Source: Apiosordaria backusii
Taxonomy: Eukaryota; Ascomycota; Sordariomycetes; Sordariales; Lasiosphaeriaceae
NCBI GenBank assembly: GCA_030549205.1
Contig: JAUKTV010000003.1
Coordinates: forward strand, 2,852,001-2,916,000
Length of the DNA stretch: 64,000 nucleotides
Direction: 5' to 3'
The position numbers were made by a program, and so were the translations under genes. The notes beneath the pieces are model-generated. The model was not told where the DNA came from and did not search any database. It saw only the letters and a list, made by a program, of their open reading frames with translations. Numbering within the stretch: position 1 is the first letter of the stretch; every line of letters starts with the position of its first letter. Positions 1 through 10,736 of the stretch are shown here, piece by piece.

Positions 1-1133
1 TCACCTTAATCCTCGTATTCACCGGCAGCTCCGAGTTCAGAATACAGCTCCTAATCGAAAACTGCTCAAAAAACAGCTTCAGCCGATAACTCCTGTCAAT
101 ATCCCCCACAAAGATCAAACACGGCCCCTTGATCAGCTGCAGCTTGAAAATCAAGTAACTTATCAGCCACTTGTCATCCTCCCCACACTTGACATAAAAC
201 TGCGTCAGCTTCTCATCCTCCTCCCCAAACTCCTCACTCAACTCCAGCACCGTCGGATTCCGGCACTTAAGGATCCCTTTTAGGGTATCCAACTCAGCAG
301 ACAACAACGTAGCCGACATCATCGTCGTCTGCACCCCCCCTTGGGCACACACGTCGCAAGGTTCTCCATGTCCTTTTCATACCCATAACTCAGCACCAAA
401 TCCGCCTCATCCAACACCAACCACCTCAGCTTCTCCAACTTCAACGCCTTAGCCTCAACACTCTTCCACGCCCTCGCCGGCGTGGACACCACCACATCAG
501 GCCCATTCGCCAGCAGGCTCCTCTCCACCGCGTCAGAGACATTCTCCGTTAGCTTCGCCGCCGTGACATCCCTCCCGCAGAACACCGAAAGCTCCTCGAT
601 AACTTTATAAACTTGATCGGCGAGTTCGCGCGTAGGGACGAGTATCAATCCCGCCGTGTAGGGGGCCGACGTAGTATTATTCTCGGTCTATTCACCCACA
701 CACATAGCGTTAGCAATCAGAATTACCATCTCTCAAGACATTTCAAGACAGGTTGCCCAGATAGACAGAGACCGTAGACAGAGAGTGCATACCTTCTTCA
801 ACTTCAAAACCCCCTCCAGCACAGGCAGTACATACGCCGCCGTCTTCCCGCTCCCCGTCTTCGCCTTGCAGAGCACATCCTCCCCCTCAGCGCAAGCGGG
901 ATCGCCCTCCGCTGCACAAGCGTCGGCTTCTCAAAGTTTTGCTTCGCGACCGCCTGGACCAGTCGCGGGTCCAATCCCAGCTCGGCGAACGACAGCTCCT
1001 TCTCTGGCTCTGTTGTTGTCTCGGTCTTTTTCTTCTTGTCCTTCTTTTCCTTCTTCTTCTCGGGTTGTTGTTGTTCTTCAGCGACAGCCGCCGCTAGTGG
1101 CTCCTCGTCGTCTTGGTTGAGTTTGCGCTTCAT
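1..1133 (-). CDS. DBP9: ATP-dependent RNA helicase Dbp9 (DDX56 family), C-terminus outside window, two frameshifts
   Basis: DEAD-box RNA helicase of the Dbp9/DDX56 group, which acts in the nucleolus in 60S ribosomal subunit assembly. The start is the ATG at 1133, followed by a Lys/Glu-rich stretch, the Q-motif region (FEKPTLVQRRAIPLALRG), Walker A GSGKT, motif Ia PTRELA, motif II DEAD and motif III SAT. The second RecA-like domain begins at about position 200 and continues past base 1. One intron, 792-688, has donor GTATGC and a CTAAC branch point. The reading frame breaks twice. Just before motif I, near 879-886, one base is missing. In the seven-C run at 334-340 one more is missing, right after the PKGG that follows motif II. 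With one base added at each site the protein reads through with all motifs. The intact domain content and the position in base runs suggest sequencing error rather than a pseudogene. The identity is certain to family level; the Dbp9 assignment rests on the DEADLVLSYGYE signature. Confidence 0.93.
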
Positions 1134-2111
1134 GATTGTTGCTGTTGTGGCAGGCGAGAAATTGCTGATGGATGGGTGGTGGGTGGAAAGACAGTTTGCG
1201 ATGCAAAGATGTTTTTTTGGAGTCCCGTCTCCAGCAGCAAGCAGCGCGCCAACCACAGCACAAAAGGGCCCCGAAAATTTTGGAGCTGCCCCAGTCCGCT
1301 GAATTTCTTATCCGTCGCTGCGATAAGATAAGATTGCGAGGGGTGACCCACTAAAGCGCATGACGGTCCAAGCTTGTTCCCCGCAAAGCTTAATTGACCC
1401 CTTGTCAGCTGGCCACCAGGGTCCTCACTCTCAGCATCATCTCAGCTGTTGATAGCCTTATCAATTAATTCACTGTTCAATTAAACATCAGACAAGGTAT
1501 TCCAGATATACATTCAGCACTGTTTAGACTTCACCATGAACTATATGAACCAGAGAATGGAAAACTACAGAATCAATTGCAAACTACCCCGTAAAACTCA
1601 TCGCCTAAGCATAAATAACCAGGACACATCTGTGAAACTATCATTACCACACGTTGCCGTTGCGCTTCCGAGAACTCCCTCCGCCGTCGTCCAACCGGCC
1701 CCATCCAGGCCAGAAAAAACCGAGGAAAACACAAGACAGGGTGTGACCACGTGAGAAGTCATCGCCGAGAATACTTTTGCAAGACCGACCGAGGAAAAAA
1801 GACTCCCGTAATAACAAACTGATCCATACGTCAACCGTACAACGCCTGCCGAAATCCGACACTTCATTCCTGAACCGCAATGGCCCAGTTGGCCTGTATC
1901 GGGTCCAAGTCAAATACCAACAAAATCCAATCATCGCGGCTGCGAACAGGGCCCGACGCAGCTGATCAAGACAGTCTGCTCAGGACCATTGTTCATAAAA
2001 GCTTGTTGATGAGAAATATCATCAAAGTCAATATAGCCTAGGTCCAGGTTGACGTGGCCTAGGTCTAAGGTAACGTCCTCAAGGTCCAAGGCATCGGCCT
2101 GGTAGCTCCGT
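1134..2111. other. Intergenic: DBP9 promoter side and SR-protein 3' side
   Basis: About 980 bases between the DBP9 start codon and the stop codon of the SR-protein gene, both on the minus strand. It should hold the DBP9 promoter and 5' leader and the 3' UTR of the SR gene. Open frames here are short, overlap on both strands and show no recognisable domain. I see no RNA gene or repeat. Confidence 0.6.
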
Positions 2112-3865
2112 CTAGTAGCGTCGCTCATAATCACGGGGGTAGGGCTCCCGGGCATAAGGATCGCGGGGAGGGAAGTCCCGGGGAGGCGGACGGTCATAGC
2201 GAGGTCCACCGGCGTGGCCATTCATGTACGGGTCCGGAGGAGGGTAGTCCCGAGGCGGCGCACGATAGGGATCATCGTAACGACGCGCCGGGGGGTAGTC
2301 ATCCATTGGAGGTCCACGGCGCGGAGGGGAACGATAGGGCCTGGCACGGTCATCATAATAATCGCGCCGGGGAACCGGGGAGCGGTCACGGTAGTCGCCT
2401 CTGTAGTCACCCCCGTTGCGGTGGGGGCTATACCCACGGGGCGGGCCCCGGCGATCATAGTCATTCATGCGGCCCGGGCCGCGACGAGGTGACATGGATC
2501 GACCACGGTCTCCACGGGGAATGTCAGGCTGGGTCTGTGTTTGTTAGCAATCGGCACGGTCTTTGCAAGAAGGATGCTACATACGTTGGCAACGCAAGTG
2601 AGGCGATTCCCCTTGAATTCGCGACCGTCCAGTTTCTCAACAGCCGTCCGGAGCTCGGCGGCCGTCTCGAACTCGACGAATCTAACCAGTGCGTTAGCGT
2701 TAGCTACTACATGCAGGAATAGACGATGGCATCCGATCAACATACCCTTCACTGCTGCCGTTTCGTCCAGTCTCGCTGTAGACGACGTCAAGACCAGGTG
2801 CGCGAGCGAAATCTTTGAGATCCTATAGAGCCAGTCCCATGTAAGTGGAAGTCCAGGTAGGTGCGTGCCGAAATTGTCAAGTTCGACGCGAAAACGAAGT
2901 CCAGGAAGCCCAATGCGCCAGCCCCGGTTTGATCGTAGCTCTGGAGCTCTCTACCATCCCAACCGCAAAACAGATATTGCAAACAGAACAAGTACAAGTG
3001 TAACTTGGGTAGTGAGTGCATATCCTTGTGACACAAGGACGGGGGGCTGGCCAAATGGGAACATCACCATCCAGGAGACGGAACCAATGCCAGGGGAAGG
3101 GACCAAGCGGGGGGAGGAGGAGGGGCAGAAAATGCATATCGAGTCCATGCCGACCAAACCGGTAAACTGAGGGCAGAGAGTCCTTCAAGGCCAAGGTGTA
3201 TGGCCTGGTCCAAAAGTGTCCGTGGAAGGGGGTGCAGGAGAGAGGTAACAGACCTGCCAGCTGGTGTCCGGGGGAAGTCCCGAAATCTGCAAGCGGTGCG
3301 GTGTGCGACGCGGCCGGGGGGCGCTGCTGCGCTCGTTATTGAAGCCGCTGCCACCACCGTTGGTTTCGCGGTGCCGAGTGCCACGCGCGAACTGGACAGT
3401 CAAGCGCTCGCCAAGGAAGGTCGATCCATCTTACACAATGTCGTCGTTAGCCATAGCAGCAGGTTAGGAGGGATAGATGGTTTGTCAACATACGGAATGC
3501 TAGAGGCGGGCGCAATACGTCAGCAAGGGATTACGACCACGATACAAGCTGGAGCGAGAGAGTGGGTAGCTTACCTGGAACGACGTCGCGGGCATCCATG
3601 GGATCCTTGTACTCGATGAACCCGAAACCGTTCATGAGCTTGATCTCAGCGATGTCGCCGGTTCCATGGGTGGAGAAGTGAGCTTCGACATCGGCCTTGG
3701 TAGCTGTCATGAACAACAGAAACGTTAGCAAAGCACGTCCGAGTTGCCATCTCACAAGCAGGAGTCGATGCGCCGCCCGAGTTTGTCGAGTGTGCGACGC
3801 GAAGCAAACTTACCAGTCCGAGGCAGATTGCCCAGGTACAGGCGGGTGGCCGATACCTCAGTCAT
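2112..3865 (-). CDS. SR-family splicing factor with RRM and SWQDLKD pseudo-RRM (Srp2/SRSF1 type)
   Basis: Serine/arginine-type RNA-binding protein of pre-mRNA splicing, 317 residues from six exons: 3865-3814, 3703-3575, 3429-3254, 2822-2746, 2681-2585 and 2534-2112. The lengths sum to 954 bases and stay in frame. RRM1 (about residues 7-80) has RNP2 RLYLGNLP and RNP1 GFGFIEY. The second domain (about 105-185) carries SWQDLKD, the invariant heptapeptide of the pseudo-RRM in SRSF1-like SR proteins, and GFVEFE. The C-terminal 125 residues are rich in Arg, Pro, Tyr, Asp and Gly with RS/RD-type repeats, as expected for a nuclear splicing factor tail. Intron 3 (3253-2823, about 430 bases) splits the heptapeptide between SWQ and DLKD and uses the weaker donor GTCTGT; the other introns have normal donors. 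The long intron is a candidate for autoregulatory splicing, which is inference. Family is well supported; the exact orthologue is not. Confidence 0.88.
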
Positions 3866-5203
3866 GGTGGCTGATGAAAAGCGAGTCGCGTGCCAGGGTG
3901 GAAGCTATTCAGACAGAAAAGAAACTTGGGATGAGGGAGGAAACTCGGAGCGTGGAGTGATGCGAGCTGCGTGTGTCAAGGGAAGGCTCGGTCCTGCGGG
4001 TGGGGTTTTGGCCTGATAGTGTCGCTCTGGCTTGAAGTGTAAATGCGCCAAAGCCAATTCCTCCCAGCACCTGGTAGCTCGGCGGCTGGGTGGGTGACAA
4101 AACAAAGGGAGGCGCGTGGGGAGACGCGAGTTACGGATACGGGATTGAAAACGGACAAGCAGTAAAGCAGTGGGTGATGAACAGTGATGCGCAAAGGTGA
4201 TGCGATGGGGTTGTCCGGGGGAGGGGGGAGGGGAGAGTGGCGATGATAGCCTGGGGAAAAGAGATGGAGGAGCTCCAGTTGATGGGGGGGGTGGCTGGCG
4301 GAGAATGATGAGGGTGGATTGTGGAAAGAAGGAAAAATTGGCTCGAGCCTTGAATGACGGGGGGCGATGCAAGACCTCACATGCCCCCCAACTCCAAAAC
4401 TGCACACTCGACACAATGCGGGAGCCAATCACATGGCCGAATCCGTCGAGCGCCCGCGCCAAGTCTGAGCTCACCCAACGGCAGGCTTGCGGCGAGATCC
4501 CTGACACAAGCATCCCGTCCTGGACGTCTAAGCGACAACTCGAAGACTCTATAGACTTTTGCCTGTGTTCATACACAGTTTCACGGCATAATCTATTCCG
4601 TACAACAGGTGAGAAACATTCAAGCAGCAGCCTTGTGGTACCATCAGCACTTGGTTGTAGCACTTCTCACACAGTACAATGGAACAGCATGACGGTCCCA
4701 ACACACTTTGTCCGGCTCCAAGTCTGAATCTGTCTTATCTTTCACAGCGCAAAGTTAATCTACCTAGTTACTCCAAAAAGTCTTTGTACAGTTCTTCGTA
4801 TTGTCCACTATGGCGCGTGGCGTGTGCTATGGAGACAGATATTTATCCTCTATTCGTAATTGACAGCATCCGACATGCAGGCACCAAACAGTAAAACGCC
4901 ATTGGCTATGCAACCAACCTGGGGAATCCGCGAGGCCACATGACCTCTTCCTCAGTCATCCATTAGGGTAAATCATATGTACGCCTTCCATTATGGCCCC
5001 AGTCCTATCTAGGACTCAAACAGAATATCAATAATCTCATCAAGAAAGGTAAATGCCAGATGCGCACTAAAAGAGAAATAAAATGTTAGCCATGTCTCCC
5101 AATCCTGTTGCTTTTTGTCTATCTCCCCACCTCAGCCTCGTCCTGCAGGCTGTCATCTGCATACTCTCCAAGAACCAACCAAAACAAAACAAAAAGTGAA
5201 AAC
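3866..5203. other. Intergenic: SR-protein promoter/5' leader and MDM1 3' side
   Basis: About 1.3 kb between two minus-strand genes. The half nearer 3866 is C/T-rich on the minus strand, as in promoters and leaders of highly expressed fungal genes. A 252-codon open frame at 3905-4663 on the minus strand is low-complexity Pro/Ser/Arg without a domain, and I treat it as leader sequence. Nothing else is recognised. Confidence 0.55.
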
Positions 5204-8200
5204 TTACTTCAACCTCGAATTATTCAACGTCGCAAAAATCCTCCTGCTCGCCGCCTGAGCATTCAACCTCCCCACCACACTCCCCGCCAAATCCGGCACC
5301 AGCGTCGCCAGCATCAAGCTCGCCTCCGTCCTCGTCTTCTGCCTCTCCTGCCCCGTCCTCGCCTTTTTATCCCTCGCCATCTCCCCCGCCGGCCCCGGCC
5401 ACATCGCCATCTTCACCATCTGCACATACCTCAACACCTGCTCCTCCCCCACCAACATCTTCACATTATCCCGCAGCTTCCTCTCAATCGTGCCCCCCAA
5501 CAGCTGATGCAGCACCACCACCACCGCCCTCCCCCTCAACCAGTTATTCCCCCTGTTCAGCTCAAAAACCTCCAGGAAAACATCACAAATAGGCTTCACA
5601 AACGGCTCCAGCTCCCTCCCTCCTCCGGTCGTCCCACTCCCATTCTCAAAAGCATTCAACTCCGCTTCTGCCTCCGCTGCGTTGAGCACCACCCCGGTTC
5701 CTGAAACAGAAGCTTCATCCGCCAAAGGCAACTGACTCAACTGGCTCGTAGCAGCCGCAATCAAGTTCTGCCCCGCCAAACTCAACTGATCCAACACCGG
5801 AATGCTCCCCAGTATATCCTCCATCCCGTCCGCCACAGAATCATACAACCTGCTAATCATATCCTTCCTGCCCCCATTCTCCCCACCCGACCCCCCTTCC
5901 CCTATCGTATTCTGCGACAAAAACGCCCTCAAATCCCTACTCCTACACACCTCCGGCAGCAACAACAACTCCCCCAAATACCTCTCCAGTCCCGCCCTCC
6001 TCTTCTGCAAAAACCCCTGCTCCAGCTTCATCACCATCCTCCTTCTCGGAAACTCCAGCCCCCTCACACTCGGGTACTGCCCCCTCAGCTTCTGATGAAG
6101 CTCCAAAAACTCACTATACCTCCTCTTAACAATCCACTTCGCAGCCGGCATCTTCTCCCCCGCATTCCTACTCACCTCCACCGCATAAACCGCAAACTCC
6201 TTCCCCTCCTCATCCCTCCCCACCTCTATATCCTTCAAAATCCTCACCGTCGACCGCCCATACAAACTATTATCGCTCTCCTGTATCACATACTGCCTCC
6301 TCTGCAGCTCCTTCCTCCTCAACTCCCTCTGCAGCGAAGCCTTTGACTTTCTCAAAATCCTCAGCTCAGCCGTGTTATTCGTCAGCTCCGCCTTCCTCAG
6401 CAGCGAATCCACCACCGCCTCCTGAGTAACCAACTTGTCAATCTCGTTAGTCAGCGTCGTAATCGCTTCGGCTAACCCAAGATCCCCCGGAGCGGCGAGG
6501 TGAACGGCGGCAATGTCATCTTCCGAGTCTTTAGCTTCGTCAATGTCCGAGGGCTCGTCGCTCAGGAAACGATTCTCGTCGCCGAATAAATCGTCATCGA
6601 CAAAAACGCCTATCCTGCTTGCCGCGCTGACCAAACCTAAAGAGGCGAGGGAGGGTTTTTCTGTTTTGGGGTTTTGAGTCGTGTCCAAAGACCCCCGCGA
6701 GGATCTGGTAGGTAAGTCTAGACTACCGCGGTGGGTTGTAGATCGGTCATCACTCGGGGCGCGCTGTTTCCCTGCTGCGATGGTGGCGGAAGATGTCCCG
6801 AATAGACCTCCATCCATGCTGCCGGTGTCAGGGTCTTCATCCCCGAATAAACCATTCCGTAGTTCCTCTACTTTTAACGGGGTTTGCTGGCTGTCTTCGA
6901 GAATATTATTCAGCGCCCTCTCCATGGCCTGCACGACCTTTGTATCGGGCATGTTGTTACCACTGCCGTTGTCTTGGTCGATACTGGCGATGGAATCAGC
7001 CATGGGGTCGTTATCCCCCGTCCCTCCTACTTCGTCGTCGAATAGGGGGTTTGGTGAGTAAGACGGCCCACGGCCTTCGTCGACTGAGCCTGAGCGGTGG
7101 AAGTCGCGGAGGTCGGGGACGGATGTCATCAAAGGGCCGGGGTCGTTGCCGCCGTTAGAGCTCATCGACATGGCCCGGAGATCAGTTGCTGAGCCTGCTC
7201 GCCGGTTGTTTTGTGGGTTGTTATTGTTGGTCTGTAATCTAGGCGCGAGGCGGGAGACGGGATGAGGTTTTGATGATGAGGCGGTATAAGAAGCTGCCCG
7301 GGGTAGGGCTGGGGTAGAAACCGGGACCGAGGCGGTAGTGCGCCTGGATGCTTCCTCTGCTGCGAGGGCTTTGTAGAATATTTCCGACTTCCGGAAGTTT
7401 TGAAAGTGCTTGACGCGCATCTCTTCGAGAACAGCGCTTTGCGCTCGGAGGATTTCGCGACGGGCACGGTAGTATTGCTCAGGGGTGGCCCGCCTGCCCG
7501 CCTTGAGAAAGTCTGAGATGATCCTCTTGGATGAGTCGGGGACTTTGAGCTCAGGTCGACTGAGGTAGGCGGCGTCGATCTGCGCAAGATCAAGCCGGTC
7601 TGATTCTGTCCATGGCGGTAATTGCAATGGTAGCTGTTCTCCCTCAAGCCCATCATCTTCAAGCGGGTTCCGGAAGCCATCCACCACAAGCCAAAACTGT
7701 ACCAGCGGCATCAGCCGCTGTCTGTCCATGTACTCCATGAAGTAAGACAATCCAGATGGATCCCGCAGGAGGTCGGTGAGCGAAGCATTCTCCAGCTTGG
7801 AAACACTCGGCACCGTAGCCAACGCAGGGTTAGAGCCCTGCGGTAACGCCCTCCGATCCCCTGGAGTCGCCAAATGATGAACCTTTTGATCCAACAACCT
7901 CTTCCCCATCTCCAATCTCCGCATATAAACCTGGTCCACATTCTCCTGCTGAGAATCCCTCTTCAACTGACTAGCGACCTCGCTACGAAACCGCCTCGCA
8001 TCAGACAAGTTACTCAACTTGCGAATCGCCCGTATAAACTTCTCAAACCTCCTCTCACTATCACTCGGCAACAACCTCGGAAACGCCACCGGCTTCCCAG
8101 CCTTAGGCGCCGGAGAAGCATGCTGATCAAGCGCAGCCCTCAGCTTCCGCACCGTCGACCGGTCCTGCAGCATACTCCTCCCATAATTCTCCATCAGCTG

Positions 8201-9064
8201 ATTCCACGTATCCGGATCCGCCAGCATCTGCATAACAGGAAACAACACCGCGCAAGCCGTCATCTCCCTCACAACAATCCCCACCGCCCTCGAACCAAGC
8301 AACTTCTTTCCCGACAGCACCATCGGCAGTACCCTCGCCATCAACCCCCTCAAGTAATCCTGCTGCGCCGTCTTCGTATCCGAAAACGCCAAGCTCGCCG
8401 CCGGGTGCAGCTTTCCCTCTTTGTACTTGCTCGCAATCGCCAAATCCAGCTCCTCTGTCTCCGTCACCGACCTGTTCAGCTTCCTCCCCCTCACCGACTT
8501 CTCCGCCTCGGCAAAATCCCGAAAGTGCGCCGTCAGAATCGGAACCAGCCTCGTGGTCAGCACCTCGGCGAGATCAACCGCTCGAAACCTATCCCTTACC
8601 CGCAGCAGAGCACCCCTTATCGCCCCGTCCACTTCATTCTCAAACACTGGGTTTTTGCTGATACTCGCGTACCACACCCGAATAAAATCCCGAATCACAT
8701 ACCCCAGCACCTCGTCCAGCGCAGCCGACACCTTCGGGGATTCGGGGCACAGCGACAGCTTGCTGTACGTCTGCCGCTGTCGCAGAGCAGCGACTTCTCT
8801 CCTCCATGCCTCCGGCCCAACAAACAGCGCTCCGTTCGGTCGGCTGGTGATGATATTGTTTCTCAGTTTTCGATATCGTGTTGCTGCCCCGCCGCCGCGG
8901 GAGGTTAATAGCGTCAGGGCGAGCAGGGCGGCAAGGGCAAGGAGCACACCGCTAACGAAGGCATACCCAGCCCAGCGCAGGGCGGGGAACCAATTGACGG
9001 CGTACCCCCAGGCGATGAAGCTCGCGATGCCGGCAAGCGCTATGTCTCTCCCTTGAAGGGCCAT
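5204..9064 (-). CDS. MDM1: MDM1-type sorting nexin: TM-PXA-RGS-PX-nexin C
   Basis: Single-exon gene of 1,286 residues. The family (yeast Mdm1, animal SNX13/14/19/25) is anchored in the ER and tethers it to vacuole/lysosome or lipid droplets through the PX domain. Visible order: two adjacent hydrophobic segments at residues 6-55; PXA at about 108-285 (from ALDEVLGYVIRDF); RGS at about 425-555 (from SLTDLLRDPSGLSYF); a long acidic, Ser-rich linker; coiled coil at about 860-930; PX at about 930-1048 with KWIVKRRYSEFLELH and EFPRR; nexin C at about 1155-1235. The frame is open up to 9190, but I chose the Met at 9064: it sits directly before the membrane segment in good context, and the 42 residues upstream are Cys/Ala/Thr-rich and not family-like. 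Length fits fungal relatives. No frameshift is seen. The large plus-strand frames opposite this gene are shadows. Confidence 0.93.
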   Translation of the reverse strand: MALQGRDIALAGIASFIAWGYAVNWFPALRWAGYAFVSGVLLALAALLALTLLTSRGGGAATRYRKLRNNIITSRPNGALFVGPEAWRREVAALRQRQTYSKLSLCPESPKVSAALDEVLGYVIRDFIRVWYASISKNPVFENEVDGAIRGALLRVRDRFRAVDLAEVLTTRLVPILTAHFRDFAEAEKSVRGRKLNRSVTETEELDLAIASKYKEGKLHPAASLAFSDTKTAQQDYLRGLMARVLPMVLSGKKLLGSRAVGIVVREMTACAVLFPVMQMLADPDTWNQLMENYGRSMLQDRSTVRKLRAALDQHASPAPKAGKPVAFPRLLPSDSERRFEKFIRAIRKLSNLSDARRFRSEVASQLKRDSQQENVDQVYMRRLEMGKRLLDQKVHHLATPGDRRALPQGSNPALATVPSVSKLENASLTDLLRDPSGLSYFMEYMDRQRLMPLVQFWLVVDGFRNPLEDDGLEGEQLPLQLPPWTESDRLDLAQIDAAYLSRPELKVPDSSKRIISDFLKAGRRATPEQYYRARREILRAQSAVLEEMRVKHFQNFRKSEIFYKALAAEEASRRTTASVPVSTPALPRAASYTASSSKPHPVSRLAPRLQTNNNNPQNNRRAGSATDLRAMSMSSNGGNDPGPLMTSVPDLRDFHRSGSVDEGRGPSYSPNPLFDDEVGGTGDNDPMADSIASIDQDNGSGNNMPDTKVVQAMERALNNILEDSQQTPLKVEELRNGLFGDEDPDTGSMDGGLFGTSSATIAAGKQRAPSDDRSTTHRGSLDLPTRSSRGSLDTTQNPKTEKPSLASLGLVSAASRIGVFVDDDLFGDENRFLSDEPSDIDEAKDSEDDIAAVHLAAPGDLGLAEAITTLTNEIDKLVTQEAVVDSLLRKAELTNNTAELRILRKSKASLQRELRRKELQRRQYVIQESDNSLYGRSTVRILKDIEVGRDEEGKEFAVYAVEVSRNAGEKMPAAKWIVKRRYSEFLELHQKLRGQYPSVRGLEFPRRRMVMKLEQGFLQKRRAGLERYLGELLLLPEVCRSRDLRAFLSQNTIGEGGSGGENGGRKDMISRLYDSVADGMEDILGSIPVLDQLSLAGQNLIAAATSQLSQLPLADEASVSGTGVVLNAAEAEAELNAFENGSGTTGGGRELEPFVKPICDVFLEVFELNRGNNWLRGRAVVVVLHQLLGGTIERKLRDNVKMLVGEEQVLRYVQMVKMAMWPGPAGEMARDKKARTGQERQKTRTEASLMLATLVPDLAGSVVGRLNAQAASRRIFATLNNSRLK

Positions 9065-9430
9065 GGCCAGAATCGAGTAGCAGCAGGCATGTGTCGTCGC
9101 CGCATCGCATGTTTGGCGGGTTGCTAGTTGTTCGAGGGGTGCTGCTATCGATAGCGGAGCGGGTGTCGCGTCAGTGGCCCAGTAGCTCATGCAGGGCCCT
9201 TGCAGGGGTCAGCTTGCCTTATTTGCTCTGACATCAGACCTGTCACAGCAACCCTAACCCTCACATGCACAAATATCATCCCTTCCAAACCTTTACTTTG
9301 CCAACATCTACAGACTGATCTCATATACCATCACATAAAATAACATCACTCCTGCAATGGGTATCAATCACAGCATTCTTTTATCTAACCCTCCCCTCCC
9401 CCCTCCCCCAACACCTCCCTCAATAAACCC
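9065..9430. other. Short intergenic spacer between MDM1 and TRM8
   Basis: 366 bases between the MDM1 start and the TRM8 stop, both on the minus strand. Pyrimidine-rich near 9390-9430, next to the TRM8 stop. It should hold the MDM1 promoter and TRM8 terminator; no further gene is visible. Confidence 0.5.
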
Positions 9431-10353
9431 CTAAAACACCGGATCCTCCAACCTCCTAAACAGCGCCACAAACTTCTCCCCCTTATTCCTCTCCACCTTC
9501 TTCCCCTCCTCCGTCGCCCCCCTCATAATCCCCACGCACGGATCCCCCTCCTGCTCCTCCACCCCCACCCTCTCAAACATCGGATGCTTCTCAAAATGAT
9601 CCACCATCCACCCGTGCAAATCCGGCACGTCCGTAATCGTGTACACAACCCCCCGGGCCTCACCGCATACGCGTACTCCGAGTTCAGCGTCGTGCTCACA
9701 ATCCTCTGCTTGTGCTTCCTCGCCTTGAAGTGCGGGTCAGGAAAGCAAATAAAAATCTTGGACAGCTGCCCCTGCCGGAAGAAGTTTGGCAGGAATTTCA
9801 TCGTGTTGGCGCGGAGGACGGACACGTTTTGGTAGGCTTGGGTTTCTGAATTTTGGCGGCGGAGGACTTTGATGCGGTCTTCGACGAATTGCGTTACGCT
9901 CACGCGAATCTCGAGGCCCAACACGAGGGTTTGGGGCATGACTGGGGCGAGGGCGATGAGGAGGCCGCCGAAGCCGCAGCCGATGTCTGCTACTTCGACG
10001 TCTTGGGTGAGTTTTTTGGGTTGGGCTGGTGCTGAGGGCTCTTGGGTGGATGTTTCTTCTGTTGTTGATGGGGCTGCTTCTGAAGCTTGTGGCTCTTCTT
10101 TGGCGACGTAGGCTGGGTAGAGTGTTGACCAGTCCATTTGGTCGGGGTGTGGTGGGCTGGTAGTCTGTTATTATTCTAGATCTCATGTCCATGAGGTGAG
10201 ATATTCTTACTATACTAATTGATGGTCGGAGAAGGGGTTGGCGTGAGCCCTTTGGCGGTAAAACTTCTTGCGCGGCATGGTGAGGACATCGTCTTGCTTC
10301 ATGGCCGCACGGTAGTCCTCCCGCTTTTGCTTCTTGTTCTTTTTGACGCCCAT
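9431..10353 (-). CDS. TRM8: tRNA (guanine-N7)-methyltransferase catalytic subunit, one frameshift
   Basis: SAM-dependent enzyme that with Trm82 makes 7-methylguanosine at position 46 of tRNA variable loops. Exon 1 is 10353-10216 and ends in FSDHQL; intron 10215-10165 is 51 bases; exon 2 is 10164-9431. Motifs: lysine-rich N-terminus then FYRQRAHANPFSDH, the Trm8 entry signature; MDWSTLYPAY; SAM-binding IGCGFGG; FICFPDPHFKARKHKQRIV, the conserved catalytic stretch. After EYAYAVRPGG the frame is lost because the run at 9649-9654 has six C on the plus strand where seven are needed; the remaining 71 codons (VYTITDVPDLHGWMVDHF onward) are intact in the next frame. Allowing that base, the total is 290 residues, normal for the family. 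I start at 10353; a Met at 10410 in the same frame would add 19 residues. Confidence 0.92.
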
Positions 10354-10736
10354 TTTGTCTGATTTCTGGATCTGTTTAGATTCGGAGATTCGTTTGGCGA
10401 TAAGTGACAAAGGTCCTGTCTTTCGTTGTCGTTGGTGATCTCGAGTTTATATTGTCGCTGGGAGTTTTGATGCGGAGCGCAAACTTGTGAAGCCAATGAC
10501 CAGGAACCAGCACCTAAAAGTTGACAGTGGGGCTCCATCCCACCTCCAGGGGCTCCACCGGCGCCATGCAAGGATCATGCCCCGCCAGTCCGCTATCGGG
10601 CCAGACCTGCATGGCGACATTTTAAAGTACCCCGCGATGCAGTGTGAGCAATTGCTGTCGTATTCTGGATCCCGAGTTTGTAGAATTGCATTTCAACCTT
10701 TCTAGAACCTCTAGTTAGTTCCTCAATTCGTTCACA
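10354..10736. promoter_or_regulatory. Divergent promoter TRM8 / HOM6
   Basis: 383 bases between two start codons pointing away from each other, so both promoters must lie here. A CCAAT sequence is present at about 10490. I found no TGACTC-type amino-acid-control site by eye near HOM6. Confidence 0.55.

Noticed and set aside
3905..4663. 252-codon minus-strand frame upstream of the SR-protein gene
   Set aside because: Pro/Ser/Arg-rich low complexity, no domain, lies in the expected promoter and leader; other frames there are equally open.
7874..8908. 344-codon plus-strand frame opposite MDM1
   Set aside because: Fully antisense to conserved PXA/RGS coding sequence; composition reflects the complementary codons.
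9065..9190. Upstream Met at 9190 as MDM1 start
   Set aside because: The extra 42 residues are Cys/Thr/Ala-rich and unlike the family; the Met at 9064 directly precedes the membrane segment.
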